A model generated the notes under the pieces. That model had not been told where the DNA came from. It searched no databases and saw only the letters and a program-made list of their open reading frames with translations. From Thalassia testudinum (lineage: Eukaryota; Streptophyta; Magnoliopsida; Alismatales; Hydrocharitaceae), in the NCBI GenBank assembly GCA_037157565.1, contig JAZHRO010000063.1, positions 159,142,501 to 159,206,500 on the forward strand: a stretch of 64,000 nt of DNA, in the 5' to 3' direction. Positions 24,601 to 33,084 of the stretch are shown here, piece after piece. The position numbers and the translations under genes are program-made. How positions within the stretch are numbered: position 1 is the stretch's first letter; every line of letters starts with the position of its first letter.

Positions 24601-27600
24601 AGGTAATATCCAAGATGTGTCTCAACTTCCTCCTTGCAATCCCATTTTGCTGAGAGGTATATGCACATGGTGTCTGATGCAAGGTACCATTGGAGATGAA
24701 GAACGACTACAACTCCTTTTGTATCAATCCAGAGCATTATCACTGCAAAAAATCTCAATAAATGAGTAGATGTTCTACATTTCACCACATGCAAGATCTT
24801 AGACTAGTCCTTTATCTGAAATATCCATATGGATCAACTGTAGTCATCAATAAATACAGTAAAGTATCGATGACCTACTATACTGCTTACACAAGATGGC
24901 CCCTAGACATTATAGTGTATCAAATGGAACAATGATTTACTACGTTCCTCAGCTCATGGAGGAAGCAAGAGCAATGGTGGTTACCTAATTGGTAAGCCTC
25001 ACAATTAAATTTGGAAAAGGTACACAGATTAGGAAACATATGACGTAGCTTCCCGAAGGATTGATGACCAAGATAGCGATGACAGAGTAGGGGATCAATG
25101 GAGATAGCTCCAGCAAAGTGAGTAGGTATATCCAGATAGTAGAGTACATCCTTCTCATACCTACCACCAATGATCTAACCTGTCCGTTTATCTAGAAAGT
25201 AGCAGTGATGTTTGTTGAATATCACACGACACTTCAGGTCATTGCACAACTTACTGACAGACAAGAGCCTCATAGGGAACTCAAGTACACAATGTACATC
25301 TAATAACTGTGGTCGAGAAGAGAACTAAACATGATCGACTAAAGTCATAAGAGAAAGGTTCCATTCACCACCTTCACCAAAGTAATCACTCTGTCTAATT
25401 TAGTCTTACACTGAGAACTAATTTCATTGATAAGATGAGTGGATGCACCAAAATTTATCACCCACTTTTCAACTATAGTGGATATCAAATTCACTTGAAT
25501 GGTAATAACATTAGTGACAAGGGCACAAGAATGGTCATTGTATGTAGCCAACATATCAATAGTAGAAAGCCATCCAAGTAGGATCTATCCAAGGCTACAA
25601 CACGTGTACACAGTAATAGCAGTGGGAGATGATCCCAAGCAATAGTAGGAGACAATCCCTAGCAATAGATAAGGGGGAGTTCAATTCATCCTCACAGACC
25701 ACCAAAGGAGAAAATAGGGCAAAAACGAATTACAAGATGCAATAAATCATCTCCAGTGGCAATGCACATATACTAATCGCAAAAGAGAACGTACACACGT
25801 TCATACACATGCACATGCACACACTCATACACGTGCACACGCACTCATGTGTATACACGCAAGACACAATCAGACTAGATCAAGTCCCCAACAAGGTTCG
25901 AAATGCCGATTTCGACGCCGTGCCGACGAAATTTTAAGTGTACATTTTGTTCGGCATGTCATGGAAATGCCGTTTCTCGATGGCCATGCCGATAGGCATG
26001 CCGAGGGCATGCCGATAACATGCCGACAGAAAATCACATAAATACCCAAAATAAAATAAAAAATCACATAAATACTCAAAATGAAATAGAAAATCACATA
26101 AATACTCAAAATGAAGTGTGTGTGTGTGTCTACTTGGAAAGCTTGAGTGTCTTTAGTTGAGTTAATCATCGTGTGTGTGTTATTTCAGCCCCCCCCACAT
26201 TCCCAGTTTCGAATCTCCTACTCCTGCATTCAAACAACTCTGTTTGTGTGTGTGACAGTCCCTCAATTTTCGAATTTCAACCCTTGACTAAGCCCCCCTA
26301 TTTCAAATTTCAGCCCCTCCGAGTCTCCAGCACCTGCATTTCAAACCACTCACAGTGCCGATCAGCATGCCGGCAAAATCGTCGGCATGCCAGCGAAATT
26401 CATCGGCATGTCGGCGACACTCCTGTAAATCGACAATATTTTCATGTTGGCATGACGCCCTTCCAGAAATGGCCTTGCCAACGGCATGCCGACGGCATTT
26501 AAATCAATGATCCCCAATGTAGCCAACGCAGTCCACACAACCAGTGTTGGTAGGGGGGGCTACACTAGTGCACCCAAGGTAGGGGCATGTGCCAAGGGAC
26601 CAACACCCAATGTGGCAACCCCAAGGCATTGGTTCAACAATGCTTGATGGTGATTGAACAATGGATTCCTATTTTGTGAAGAAAGAAAGATTACAAGGAT
26701 CAAAGAGATATCGAACACCAGCCTAAGATCATCGCTCTATATCATGTAAGAGAAAATGAGGCATCTCATTACAAAAAGAATCCCTAGCCTCTCTTATATA
26801 GAGAGGAATGCAAAAATTACATGACAAGTCCACTAAGAAAATAACATAACAAAGGACATGAAAACTAACATAAAACTATGACTCTAACAACACTACTTGA
26901 CCATATGTCAAACATGTCTCCTCTATCCTCTCACCACCTTCCACCCCTATCAACCCTCCTATGCTCTCACCCCCCCCCCCCCCCCAATCACTCATTTCTA
27001 CCCACCCTCTTCCAATACCAGTGAGGACCTAAAGGCACACAACATTTTCAACATATGCAATAAAACCTCTATAAAGAACAAAGTTTGCCCATCCAAACAA
27101 GCCAAAGTGAAGGGCAAGCCCTACCGATTCTAGTAGTGCACCTTAAATCCATCCTCTTCATTGTGGTTGGTCCGAACCAACCCAAGCCTCCCCTATTAAG
27201 CGACAACAAAAGAGAAATATTGCTTTTGTACTTGCCCCATTGCAGCATTTCTTTTAAAGGTCAAAGAAAGAAAGGACAACACGGTTGAACATGTAAGACA
27301 CATAAAAAGAAAAGGCATAAGGTGAGCAAAGAGATATAAAAGTGATTAGTTGAGGATATGGTGCACATGTACCTCGAGTTATACATCCTTGCTTGAAGGA
27401 ATTATTCCTATCCATAAAAGTATTGAATTTGGGGGATCAATTTTTCTGTGGTTAACAATGCACAAGCAAACTGTTCAAGTGAAAGCACCACATGAATGGC
27501 ATCTCAAACCAAGAGCACTTCGATGTAATGATGATCATGATTGAAGGAACACACAAGGATGAAAACAAGGGAATTTTTTATGAGTGAAGCATGTATTTTT

Positions 27601-30394
27601 CAGGTTAGATTGGTGAGAACCAAGGTTTTAAAAAATGTAAGATGGTACCAAGACGGTTTGCCTTCATTGAGGCGAGGCTTAAGCCTCAAGGCGTTCAAAG
27701 CGTAAGCCTTAGTCTTTGGATGATAAATAAGAAAAAATAACACAAATATATATGGTAAGTGCTAATAATGTAAAAATACACTTTCATGCTATTTTTGTTC
27801 TATCACAACATTTAAATGTCTATTACTAAATATTATTACCACACAGCACACATACAATATTCATATATAAACTAATATAACAAGATTTAAATACACATAA
27901 GTACCACATATTATTAAACTCTTCAAACCAAAATACTAGTCACATAATAGTACTAAAAAAATCAAAATAATAATAATAAAAAAAATTTTGAGAGAATAAT
28001 AAAAATAAACATGTAACAACAAGATTTAAGTAAACAATTACCACATAGCCTCTTTAAAAAAAAATTAATTCAATGATCACATAACATGTAAACTAACCAT
28101 TTAAAACATTCAAATATACTTTAATATAACTAGGCAGTAAAATAAAGGTATAAGTAATAAAAAATATAATATGTAACTCAAGAGGTTGAGACTCTTATCA
28201 ACAAGAAGAAGTGAGGTTGAGACTTAAAAGGGGAAGGGGCAACGATGAGCAATGTAGAGGGGACAAACTGGTAAAAGGTGGTACGTAGGGGAGGTGATTG
28301 GCAACTGGCGATGCAGCAACACCCATCGGCAATGGTAATGGAGGAGTCCCAAGATGGAGAATAACTTGCAACAGCTAAGGGCAATGAGTTTTTTAGGGCT
28401 TAAGAAGTTAGGGCCATTGTTTGGGGTCGAACGATCGGTATAGGATTTTAAAAAAGAGTTTTATTTGCTTTGTTAGGTCAATTGTAACTCACATGACCTT
28501 CAAATGTGACCTTTCGACTAAGGCTATAGCCTCGGTTCCGCCTCGTTGCCTCACCGCCTTAGCTCCGCCTCAACAAACTAAAGCGCACACCTCACACTGC
28601 AACCTCGAGGCTATAGCCTCGAGGCAGTTTTCTTCAACCTTGCCTCGAGGTGTACGCCTCGAGCGCCTCGAGGCTAATTTTTTAAAACCATGGTGAGAAC
28701 ACGTTAAAATTAATGAGGCAACGCAATCATAGCCTTCTCAACAGTACTACTAACTCCATTAGGAGGAGGAAAGAAACATCGGTTGTTTATGATGTAGTTG
28801 GCAATGTTATTACATGATAAGGAGTAAAAAAATGATTCCAACTTCCAAAGGATGCATTAATAGAGATAGTACAAAGAAAGCATAGATGGTAGGCACCACA
28901 AGAGAGGGTGGCAGTGCAACCAAGGAAAGGATTAGTGTGTCATTTATTTGAACTTTGAAGATTGAGACAAGTGATAGATTTGGATGGTTTACAGGGATGT
29001 AAATGATGATGTCCAGTTGGTAGTTTGGAATGACTAGTAGTTTGTGCCATGAAGGCATCACCAAATCATGAGAACCTCTCAAAACCTGAACTCTTACATC
29101 AACTAATGTATTCACAAAATGGAGGTATACTAGAATTAACTAAAGGAGTTCACCAAACGAATAAAGAGGGACAAAAGAATTAGAATTCATTCAAAACAGA
29201 CTTCATTAGAACAGTCAGACAAACCAAAATTCTATCAATTATTATTATATTCTTAGCAGTTATTTATGCAAATTATGTTCCCTATTCATTAGCTATCCAT
29301 TTCATCATACTTGTAGATTATCAACCATGTAACAGGAAAGTAGAGAAAAATATTAAAAGGTCCCAATTACCCTGGCGTTCCTGAGGGTCGACATGTGCCT
29401 TCCAATGTCTTCCCGGCAATGAGAAAAGTACGCAACGCCAGCCGCCTGCGCCTGCAATCTTGTCTGTCAACATGCTCAACCCCATTAGCAATCTATCACC
29501 AAACACACATTCAACAGAAATCAAACATCACAAATTGCAAAACCATCAGATTTAACCAAATGGGAAACAGAGAATCACTGAATCTCATTTATTCAGCACC
29601 ACTGCCAAGATCAAGTCCCGCCCCCTTCCCACCCTCTAAACAACCAAAACCAAAGTACCGATCAACCCAAAATCACCCAAATTCCCACATTCTCAATATC
29701 CAGCCAGTTTGCAATGATCAACAATATGACAGATACACCCGAGCACCAATCCTATTAACCAATTTCGTTCTAACCTACAGAAATAGCAACACAACATCAA
29801 AATCCACCACCCAAATTCGCAAATCACCCACGAACCTTCCCCTTTCCAAAACCATCAAACGCAACCCACCGTCAGCCCAAAACCAGAAAAATTCCCACCT
29901 TTTCAACATCCAGCTGGTTCCCAAGGACCTCTCAGCGACGCCGAGCACCAATCCTGCTGTCCACTCTCATTTTAACTTCCTAATTCCAATCAGAAATCAA
30001 AAACATCGCCGTAACCAAAAAAATCGAAAAGAGCACCGCAACGTCAAAAAATCCACCAGCCAAACTTGCACACCGCCCACCAAGATCAAACCTTTTCCCC
30101 TCCCCCACTCCGAAACACCTCAGAGCAAAAATACCCACAACCCAAAACGATCCAAAATCCCACCTTGGCGACATCCAGAGGATTCACGAGGACCGCGGAC
30201 AGAACGGCGGCGCCTGCGGCCGACACCGACCGCTCGACGAAGCCCATCTCGGAGTCCCCCACAGGCGACGGGGAAGGAGAAGAGGAAGACGACGAAGAGG
30301 AAGAGAAGGAAGAGGAGGAGGCGATGGGACCGTCGAGGTCCATCCTGGACGCGGCGGAGAGCAACGAGGGGATCGTCCCCTTCGTCCCGACCAT
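12529..30394 (-). CDS. MTM1-like: Mitochondrial carrier, MTM1/SLC25A39-40 type, N-terminal 228 codons in five exons
   Basis: Five exons (30394-30164, 29463-29371, 13329-13201, 13105-13046, 12699-12529) have 77, 31, 43, 20 and 57 codons. All junctions are phase 0 with GT-AG borders. Joined, they read as an MTM1/SLC25A39-40 carrier: signature 1 (PLDVAK|TRLQAQ) across exons 1-2, a cysteine-bearing matrix loop (CSPSC) in exon 3, [15 protein letters not shown] in exon 4, and signature 2 ([10 protein letters not shown]) at the end of exon 5. Family members sit in the mitochondrial inner membrane; mammalian SLC25A39/40 support glutathione import, and yeast Mtm1 affects manganese delivery to Sod2. 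The start is ATG 30394 (A at -3, G at +4), but the frame stays open upstream to an ATG at 30583. The third repeat is missing from the window. Whether the gene is intact or truncated is unresolved. Confidence 0.85.
13046..13105 (-). CDS. MTM1-like: Carrier exon 4 ([13 protein letters not shown])
   Basis: 20 codons between a tttAG acceptor and a GTAAG donor. [20 protein letters not shown] is the short helix and start of transmembrane helix 2 in this family. Only 95 bp of intron separates it from exon 3. Confidence 0.88.
13201..13329 (-). CDS. MTM1-like: Carrier exon 3 (cysteine matrix loop)
   Basis: 43 codons between a tttcAG acceptor and GTACATG donor. It carries [13 protein letters not shown], then [26 protein letters not shown] and the following Cys resemble the cysteine loop of SLC25A39/40 relatives. 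From memory of the plant family, SPPAC is usually CPPDC, so one loop cysteine seems replaced by Ser; this needs an alignment. Confidence 0.87.
13565..13990 (+). pseudogene. LINE reverse transcriptase fragment (RTE-like)
   Basis: An open frame of 141 codons contains [10 protein letters not shown], then [13 protein letters not shown], then [11 protein letters not shown] and [16 protein letters not shown]. These are the fingers and palm motifs (NYRGI and the F-I-D-L-x-K-A-Y-D box with the catalytic Asp) of non-LTR reverse transcriptases. The endonuclease and C-terminal parts are missing. It lies opposite to the carrier gene, in its intron 2. Confidence 0.75.
14341..14532 (-). repeat. 3' LTR of TRIM-like element
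   Basis: 192 bp, directly repeated at 15643-15829. The minus-strand start is TGTTAGAGTATTAGAG, right after the polypurine tract. Confidence 0.88.
15643..15829 (-). repeat. 5' LTR of TRIM-like element
   Basis: 187 bp. The minus-strand terminal TG has decayed to TA (the plus strand ends ctaata). The primer site follows it directly on the minus strand. Confidence 0.87.
16279..17065. repeat. 406-bp tandem duplication inside LINE remnant
   Basis: The segment starting atatttaggtgtcctcttct at 16279 is repeated from 16685 (atatttaggtgccctcttct), ending near 17065 at the phrase acacaattagatgacc. The copies are clearly homologous but diverged by scattered substitutions and small indels. Confidence 0.8.
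18241..19171. other. Unassigned intron sequence
   Basis: May include the 5' part of the L1-like remnant, but I find no decisive motif. Small open frames at 18500-18700 and 18848-19030 have no recognisable family. Confidence 0.35.
19172..20870 (+). repeat. SIRE-like Copia LTR, 5'-truncated, solo
   Basis: Matches the LTR at 43524-45228 in reverse complement: the gatttaacatttgca start zone, the block of AGACGTCT-type motifs (for example 20031-20038), the TATA box (TATAAATA, 20275-20282), and the end region with the tcccgtctccttcatgaga and ggtggtgatttttacc-type phrases. The first 60 bp or so of the LTR are missing at the left. The right end is near a gaaatttca phrase. No internal element sequence is attached. 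Confidence 0.75.
21250..22440 (-). pseudogene. Copia reverse transcriptase and RNase H, degraded
   Basis: RT start: [14 protein letters not shown], then [18 protein letters not shown], which is the Copia Q-L-D-V-K-N-A-F box with its catalytic Asp. RNase H end: [15 protein letters not shown] at 21266-21532. Intervening stops and frameshifts are frequent. Confidence 0.8.
22868..24230. mobile_element. hAT-like non-autonomous element 1 (GATATATCG type)
   Basis: 1363 bp, flanked by a perfect 8-bp duplication gtagcgag (22860-22867, 24231-24238). The ends are inverted: CAAGGATTGATATATCGG at left and, reading inward from the right, CAAGGTTTTAAATATCG. Both ends carry dense GATATATCG-type palindromes for about 130 bp. 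An 8-bp TSD and CAAGG ends fit the hAT superfamily. There is no transposase. It contains an internal 224-bp tandem duplication and sits inside the Copia element, between IN and RT. Confidence 0.88.
23430..23880. repeat. 224-bp tandem duplication inside hAT-like element 1
   Basis: Two adjacent copies each end with gttgaaactgataagaaaat (23631 and 23855). They share a caccaagtgcatcttta phrase and gagaagagtaata, with moderate divergence. Confidence 0.8.
24290..25199 (-). pseudogene. Copia GAG-pre-integrase and integrase, degraded
   Basis: Reads [20 protein letters not shown] (the zinc-binding pre-integrase motif), then many stops, then [20 protein letters not shown] (the typical end of the Copia integrase core) at about 24545-24585. 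A CTCF-type IFGC motif is recognisable only in part. Confidence 0.7.
25200..25554 (-). pseudogene. Copia protease region, degraded
   Basis: An open frame reads [16 protein letters not shown], matching the Copia W-x-x-D-S-G-A-(S/T)-x-H protease motif. The catalytic D-S-G reads N-F-G, so the active-site Asp is lost. Confidence 0.6.
25892..26509. mobile_element. hAT-like non-autonomous element 2 (GGCATGCCG type)
   Basis: 618 bp between gtccccaa (25884-25891) and atccccaa (26510-26517), an 8-bp duplication with one mismatch. Left end CAAGGTTCGAAATGCCG; right end read inward CATTGATTTAAATGCCG. Both ends are filled with GGCATGCCGACGGC-type palindromic repeats. The middle has short CACATAAATACTCAAAATGAA tandem copies (about 26035-26115). 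No transposase. It is inserted in the 5' part of the Copia element. Confidence 0.82.
26745..26889 (-). repeat. 5' LTR of short-LTR Copia element
   Basis: Minus strand starts TGTTAGAGTCATAG and ends TCTCTTACA. It shares TATATAAGAGAGG with the TRIM-like LTR. The matching 3' copy ends at 21174; its outer edge near 21030 is unclear. Confidence 0.75.
26890..27612. other. Intron 2 sequence, non-coding
   Basis: Contains a run of 17 C at about 26970-26986. Otherwise no gene or family recognised; short frames here have no known motif. Confidence 0.4.
27621..28692. mobile_element. hAT-like non-autonomous element 3 (GCCTCGAGGC type)
   Basis: 1072 bp, flanked by a perfect 8-bp duplication gtgagaac (27613-27620, 28693-28700). 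Left end CAAGGTTTTAAAAAAT; right end read inward CATGGTTTTAAAAAATTAG. The ends carry GCCTCGAGGC and GAGGCTTAAGCCTC-type palindromes, with a longer cluster on the right (28510-28675). The centre is A/T-rich. No transposase. Confidence 0.87.
28701..29370. other. Intron 2 sequence adjoining exon 2
   Basis: A minus-strand frame at 28810-29115 (101 codons) has no recognisable domain and no splice evidence. I see nothing else. Confidence 0.35.
29371..29463 (-). CDS. MTM1-like: Carrier exon 2 (TRLQAQ to RNAR)
   Basis: 31 codons after an acAG acceptor. It completes the first carrier signature ([10 protein letters not shown]) and continues [10 protein letters not shown] into the matrix loop, ending RNAR before GTAATTGG. 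A 700-bp intron separates it from exon 1. The 16,041-bp intron 2 follows. Confidence 0.88.
30164..30394 (-). CDS. MTM1-like: Carrier exon 1 (start to PLDVAK)
   Basis: 77 codons. Residues 1-23 are [19 protein letters not shown] and following. Then comes a Ser/Pro run (about 25-44), then [20 protein letters not shown], which is transmembrane helix 1, ending in NPLDVAK. The donor GTGGGA follows. An alternative start, MDLDG, lies at 30343. The serine tract is a simple repeat and may vary in length. Confidence 0.85.
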
Positions 30395-30689
30395 AGTTGC
30401 AACCCTCCCCCGTTCTGTAAGCTTCCACAGGAACAGAGGACGGCGATTGCGGAGGAGATTCGGGGAAGACGGTGGGACGACGAGGGGAGAAGGGACTTTA
30501 ATTTGAGGTCCACCATCTTGGTTTTCTTTACGGGTGGGTGGGTGTCTGTGCGTGAGGCCTCGGAGACGGAGAAAAGAGGACACGTGGACGAGGCGCGTTG
30601 CCGACCGCTTCCTAATTACGTGGAGAGTCGCCCCATCTGCAGGGAATCATTGGGACGGATCTAGTAAGCTTCGGAAGTGGGCTTTTGGG
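30395..30689 (-). promoter_or_regulatory. Carrier 5' UTR/core promoter region with G-box
   Basis: Upstream of the carrier ATG the minus strand is C/T-rich, a common plant leader composition. A palindromic G-box, CACGTG, lies at 30581-30586, about 190 bp upstream of the ATG; another is at 31461-31466. G-boxes bind bZIP/bHLH factors in plants. Use here is inference; no clear TATA box was found. Confidence 0.35.
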
Positions 30690-31080
30690 TTCAAATCCAC
30701 GCAAGGGGGAGAATGGATTCGGACGACATTGATTATTTGACGTCGAGAAAACCATCCAATATCTTTTCTTTAATTGTTATTTCTCAGCTTTTGTCTGAGT
30801 GTGGTTTGAATTTCTTTCATTGTCGGGGCGAGCGTGGCATCTTTGGAGGATGTCTCACTGTTTATGCCGAATGGTACTGTTTCACCTCAATTATGGAAAG
30901 AATTCTCACTGGTTGTTAGGTGTGGAAGGAGAGAAATGAAAGGTTTTGGCGGTGCCCCCAAGTCTTATCTTGTAATATTTAATTATATTATTAGAACCTT
31001 ATCATTATTCTTGTAATTTTGCTTGGCCCTGCTGTGATATTCGAATTTTTGTTTCCATTGAGAATAAGATGTATAACCGT
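30690..31080 (+). pseudogene. Possible LINE 3'-end remnant
   Basis: A frame gives VWKERNERFWR (about 30917-30950) followed by an A/T-rich tail, like the last zinc-ribbon part of plant L1-type LINEs. Upstream frames are short and broken. This rests on one motif. Confidence 0.35.
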
Positions 31081-33084
31081 TAAATTCTAGTTATTTGACC
31101 TATTTTTGAATAAGTATTTATCTTTTTACCAAGGAACGAGAGAAAAAAATACGAGGAGACATGTATAGCCATCTGTTTCTCCTGGTGTAACTTTCCGAGG
31201 TAGACATCTTTGTAATGATTGATGTCAGATTGATTGGCAACCCCTGTGTCTTAATTCCTTTGTAGAGCTCTTGCTTTTGTTGTAATAAGTATACTATTGG
31301 TCGGTTGGCTTCTTTTGCGTAGCACATTACCCACGTACTCAAAAAAAGAGAGAGAACGGATTCGAACGGTTGGGGTTTATTTCTTGGCGTGCACAATGAG
31401 GCGGTCGGAATGCGTGGCCTAACGTCTCTCACGCATGGACATGCGACGTATTCATGCGGACACGTGGTGAGATGGGATCCACTAGGGGGAGACGGGTGCA
31501 TGGCAACGTGGCTTAGGTCATTAGCACGTATGCAAATGAATTGGATTTGAGTCGTATTTTACTGTATCAAAGTTCATACTCATTTATAAATTATCTATTT
31601 ATATCATCCATATGGATTCAAGAATCATCTTTGTACATGGGTCATTTTAAACACAAACGTATAACTTGTATATAATATATTAAAAAGTTTGGTATTACCC
31701 ATCACCTGAAATTAGATAACCATGAGTTCATATTGAAATAAAAAAAAATTAATTTTTTATCCCAACATAGACTTGTTAATATGAAATATTTAGAAAAATA
31801 TATAAATAAATAAATAGATAAGTATACATTTCAAATAAACAAATAAATCATTAAATCCATACTCATATCCATATCCTTTCATAGTTGTAAATCAAAATCC
31901 ATCCCTACCTAAAAACAAAATAGATTATATTTTACTCACTCCGATTGAGTTGAGTTCCCTTCAGGTTTCAGAGTGCACACAAATTTGCATCTCTCGTTAA
32001 GAATGGTAAAGCATCGAGACGATGGAATTAGCATAACCTTAGGCAACGTAGGTCAGAGAGGAAGCAGTTTTTATGATGCATTTGATCATAGGATAGTACT
32101 TATCCTACGATAAGTGGTGGTAGGATAAATAATATTGGGTGTTTATTTAGGTGGTGATGTGATGGTTGTTCCAATGAAAATGAATTATATTTTTTCTATA
32201 TCAAAATTTAGGAAAAGATGGGGTTGGCATCACAAAAAAGTGCAAAACTTATAGATATCCAAGTCCTTCAAGATAAAGAAGATAGAATGGATTTCAAGTG
32301 AGGATGATTCTAGACTTCAAGAGCTCAAGAAAATTTTAAGAGAGATCTACTTGTACTATTTTGTTGTAATATCTTGTGTTTTCTTTTTAGATTATTTGTA
32401 AAGAGTCTAAGTAGAACTCATTAAAAAAATACATAAGCTCTAGGCTCATAAGCCCACCAGGTTAGGTCCTTTAATACCTACCAGCTAAAATAATTTTCAG
32501 CAACCTATCCTCTTGAATTAAAAATAAATAAATAAATCCCAGCATTAACCTTAATCAATGAGCATAGGAACCCTTAACCTAGATCACATCGTCAAACAAA
32601 ATCCCAAATCATATTAGCTCTCTTGGCATCTCCCACCTAGTATTTTACCATCTTACCTAAAGTCGCCTTTAGGTGTAATCAGGTGTGCCTCTTGTGTATC
32701 CTAGCTATTCGCCCCCCACCCTCTTCTTGTTGATCACTCATATTGGAGGGTATACACTTGCAATGGGGAAAACCTTATTGCATCATAATGTCGAAATGGG
32801 GGAGTAGTTTACTCAATTGCATATGCATCGGCTATCCTCTACTCCCATGGTGTCAAGCAAAAGGAGTTCAGGGGACTAGAGCTCCAATGTCAAGCGTGGA
32901 AGAGGAGGGATCGAGCAAAGAAGAAGACAAAGTAGGGGAAGGAAGGGCGAAGAGCCAAGCAGAGAAGGTGATCACTCCAAGTGGTCACCTTTCTATTCTT
33001 GGCTCGTATTCTGGGTAGTGCCCCTTCATTGATTGAGAACTCAAGTAATGAGTCGCTATCCACTCTGGCTACTAGCCCTAGCAG
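31081..33084. other. Intergenic, nothing recognised
   Basis: A/T-rich with short low-complexity stretches (for example aaataaataaataaat-type runs at 31800-31815 and 32520-32540). No supported gene or element. Confidence 0.35.

Larger units (their letters stand above)
21030..26889 (-). mobile_element. Decayed short-LTR Copia retrotransposon
   Basis: The 5' LTR (26745-26889, 145 bp) and a 3' LTR ending at 21174 share gacaagtccactaagaaaat-type sequence and start TGTTAG on the minus strand. A degraded primer site (TGATATAGAGCGATG) lies at 26730-26744, and a purine tract precedes the 3' LTR. Order on the minus strand is PR (25345-25554), GAG-pre-integrase and IN (25200-24290), RT (22440-21800), RNase H (21532-21250). 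Two hAT-like elements are inserted in it (22868-24230 and 25892-26509), so it is older than both. Many stops; no functional product. The gag part is not clear. Confidence 0.8.
13330..29370 (-). other. Carrier intron 2, 16 kb, filled with transposons
   Basis: Donor GTAATT and acceptor tttcAG define it. Exons 2 and 3 join in phase and follow the family order without a gap, so no exon is expected inside. It holds LINE remnants, a TRIM-like element, a SIRE-like LTR fragment, a short-LTR Copia element and three hAT-like elements, listed separately. Confidence 0.8.

Noticed and set aside
25798..25870. CACA-rich stretch as a functional microsatellite
   Set aside because: Imperfect simple repeat with no further signal.
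28810..29115. 101-codon minus-strand frame as an extra carrier exon
   Set aside because: The protein does not resemble the carrier, and exons 2 and 3 already join in phase.
29395..30396. 333-codon plus-strand open frame
   Set aside because: It runs antisense over carrier exons 1-2 and intron 1, is Pro/Arg/Lys-rich low complexity, and has no domain; the minus-strand exons have exact splice phase and family motifs.
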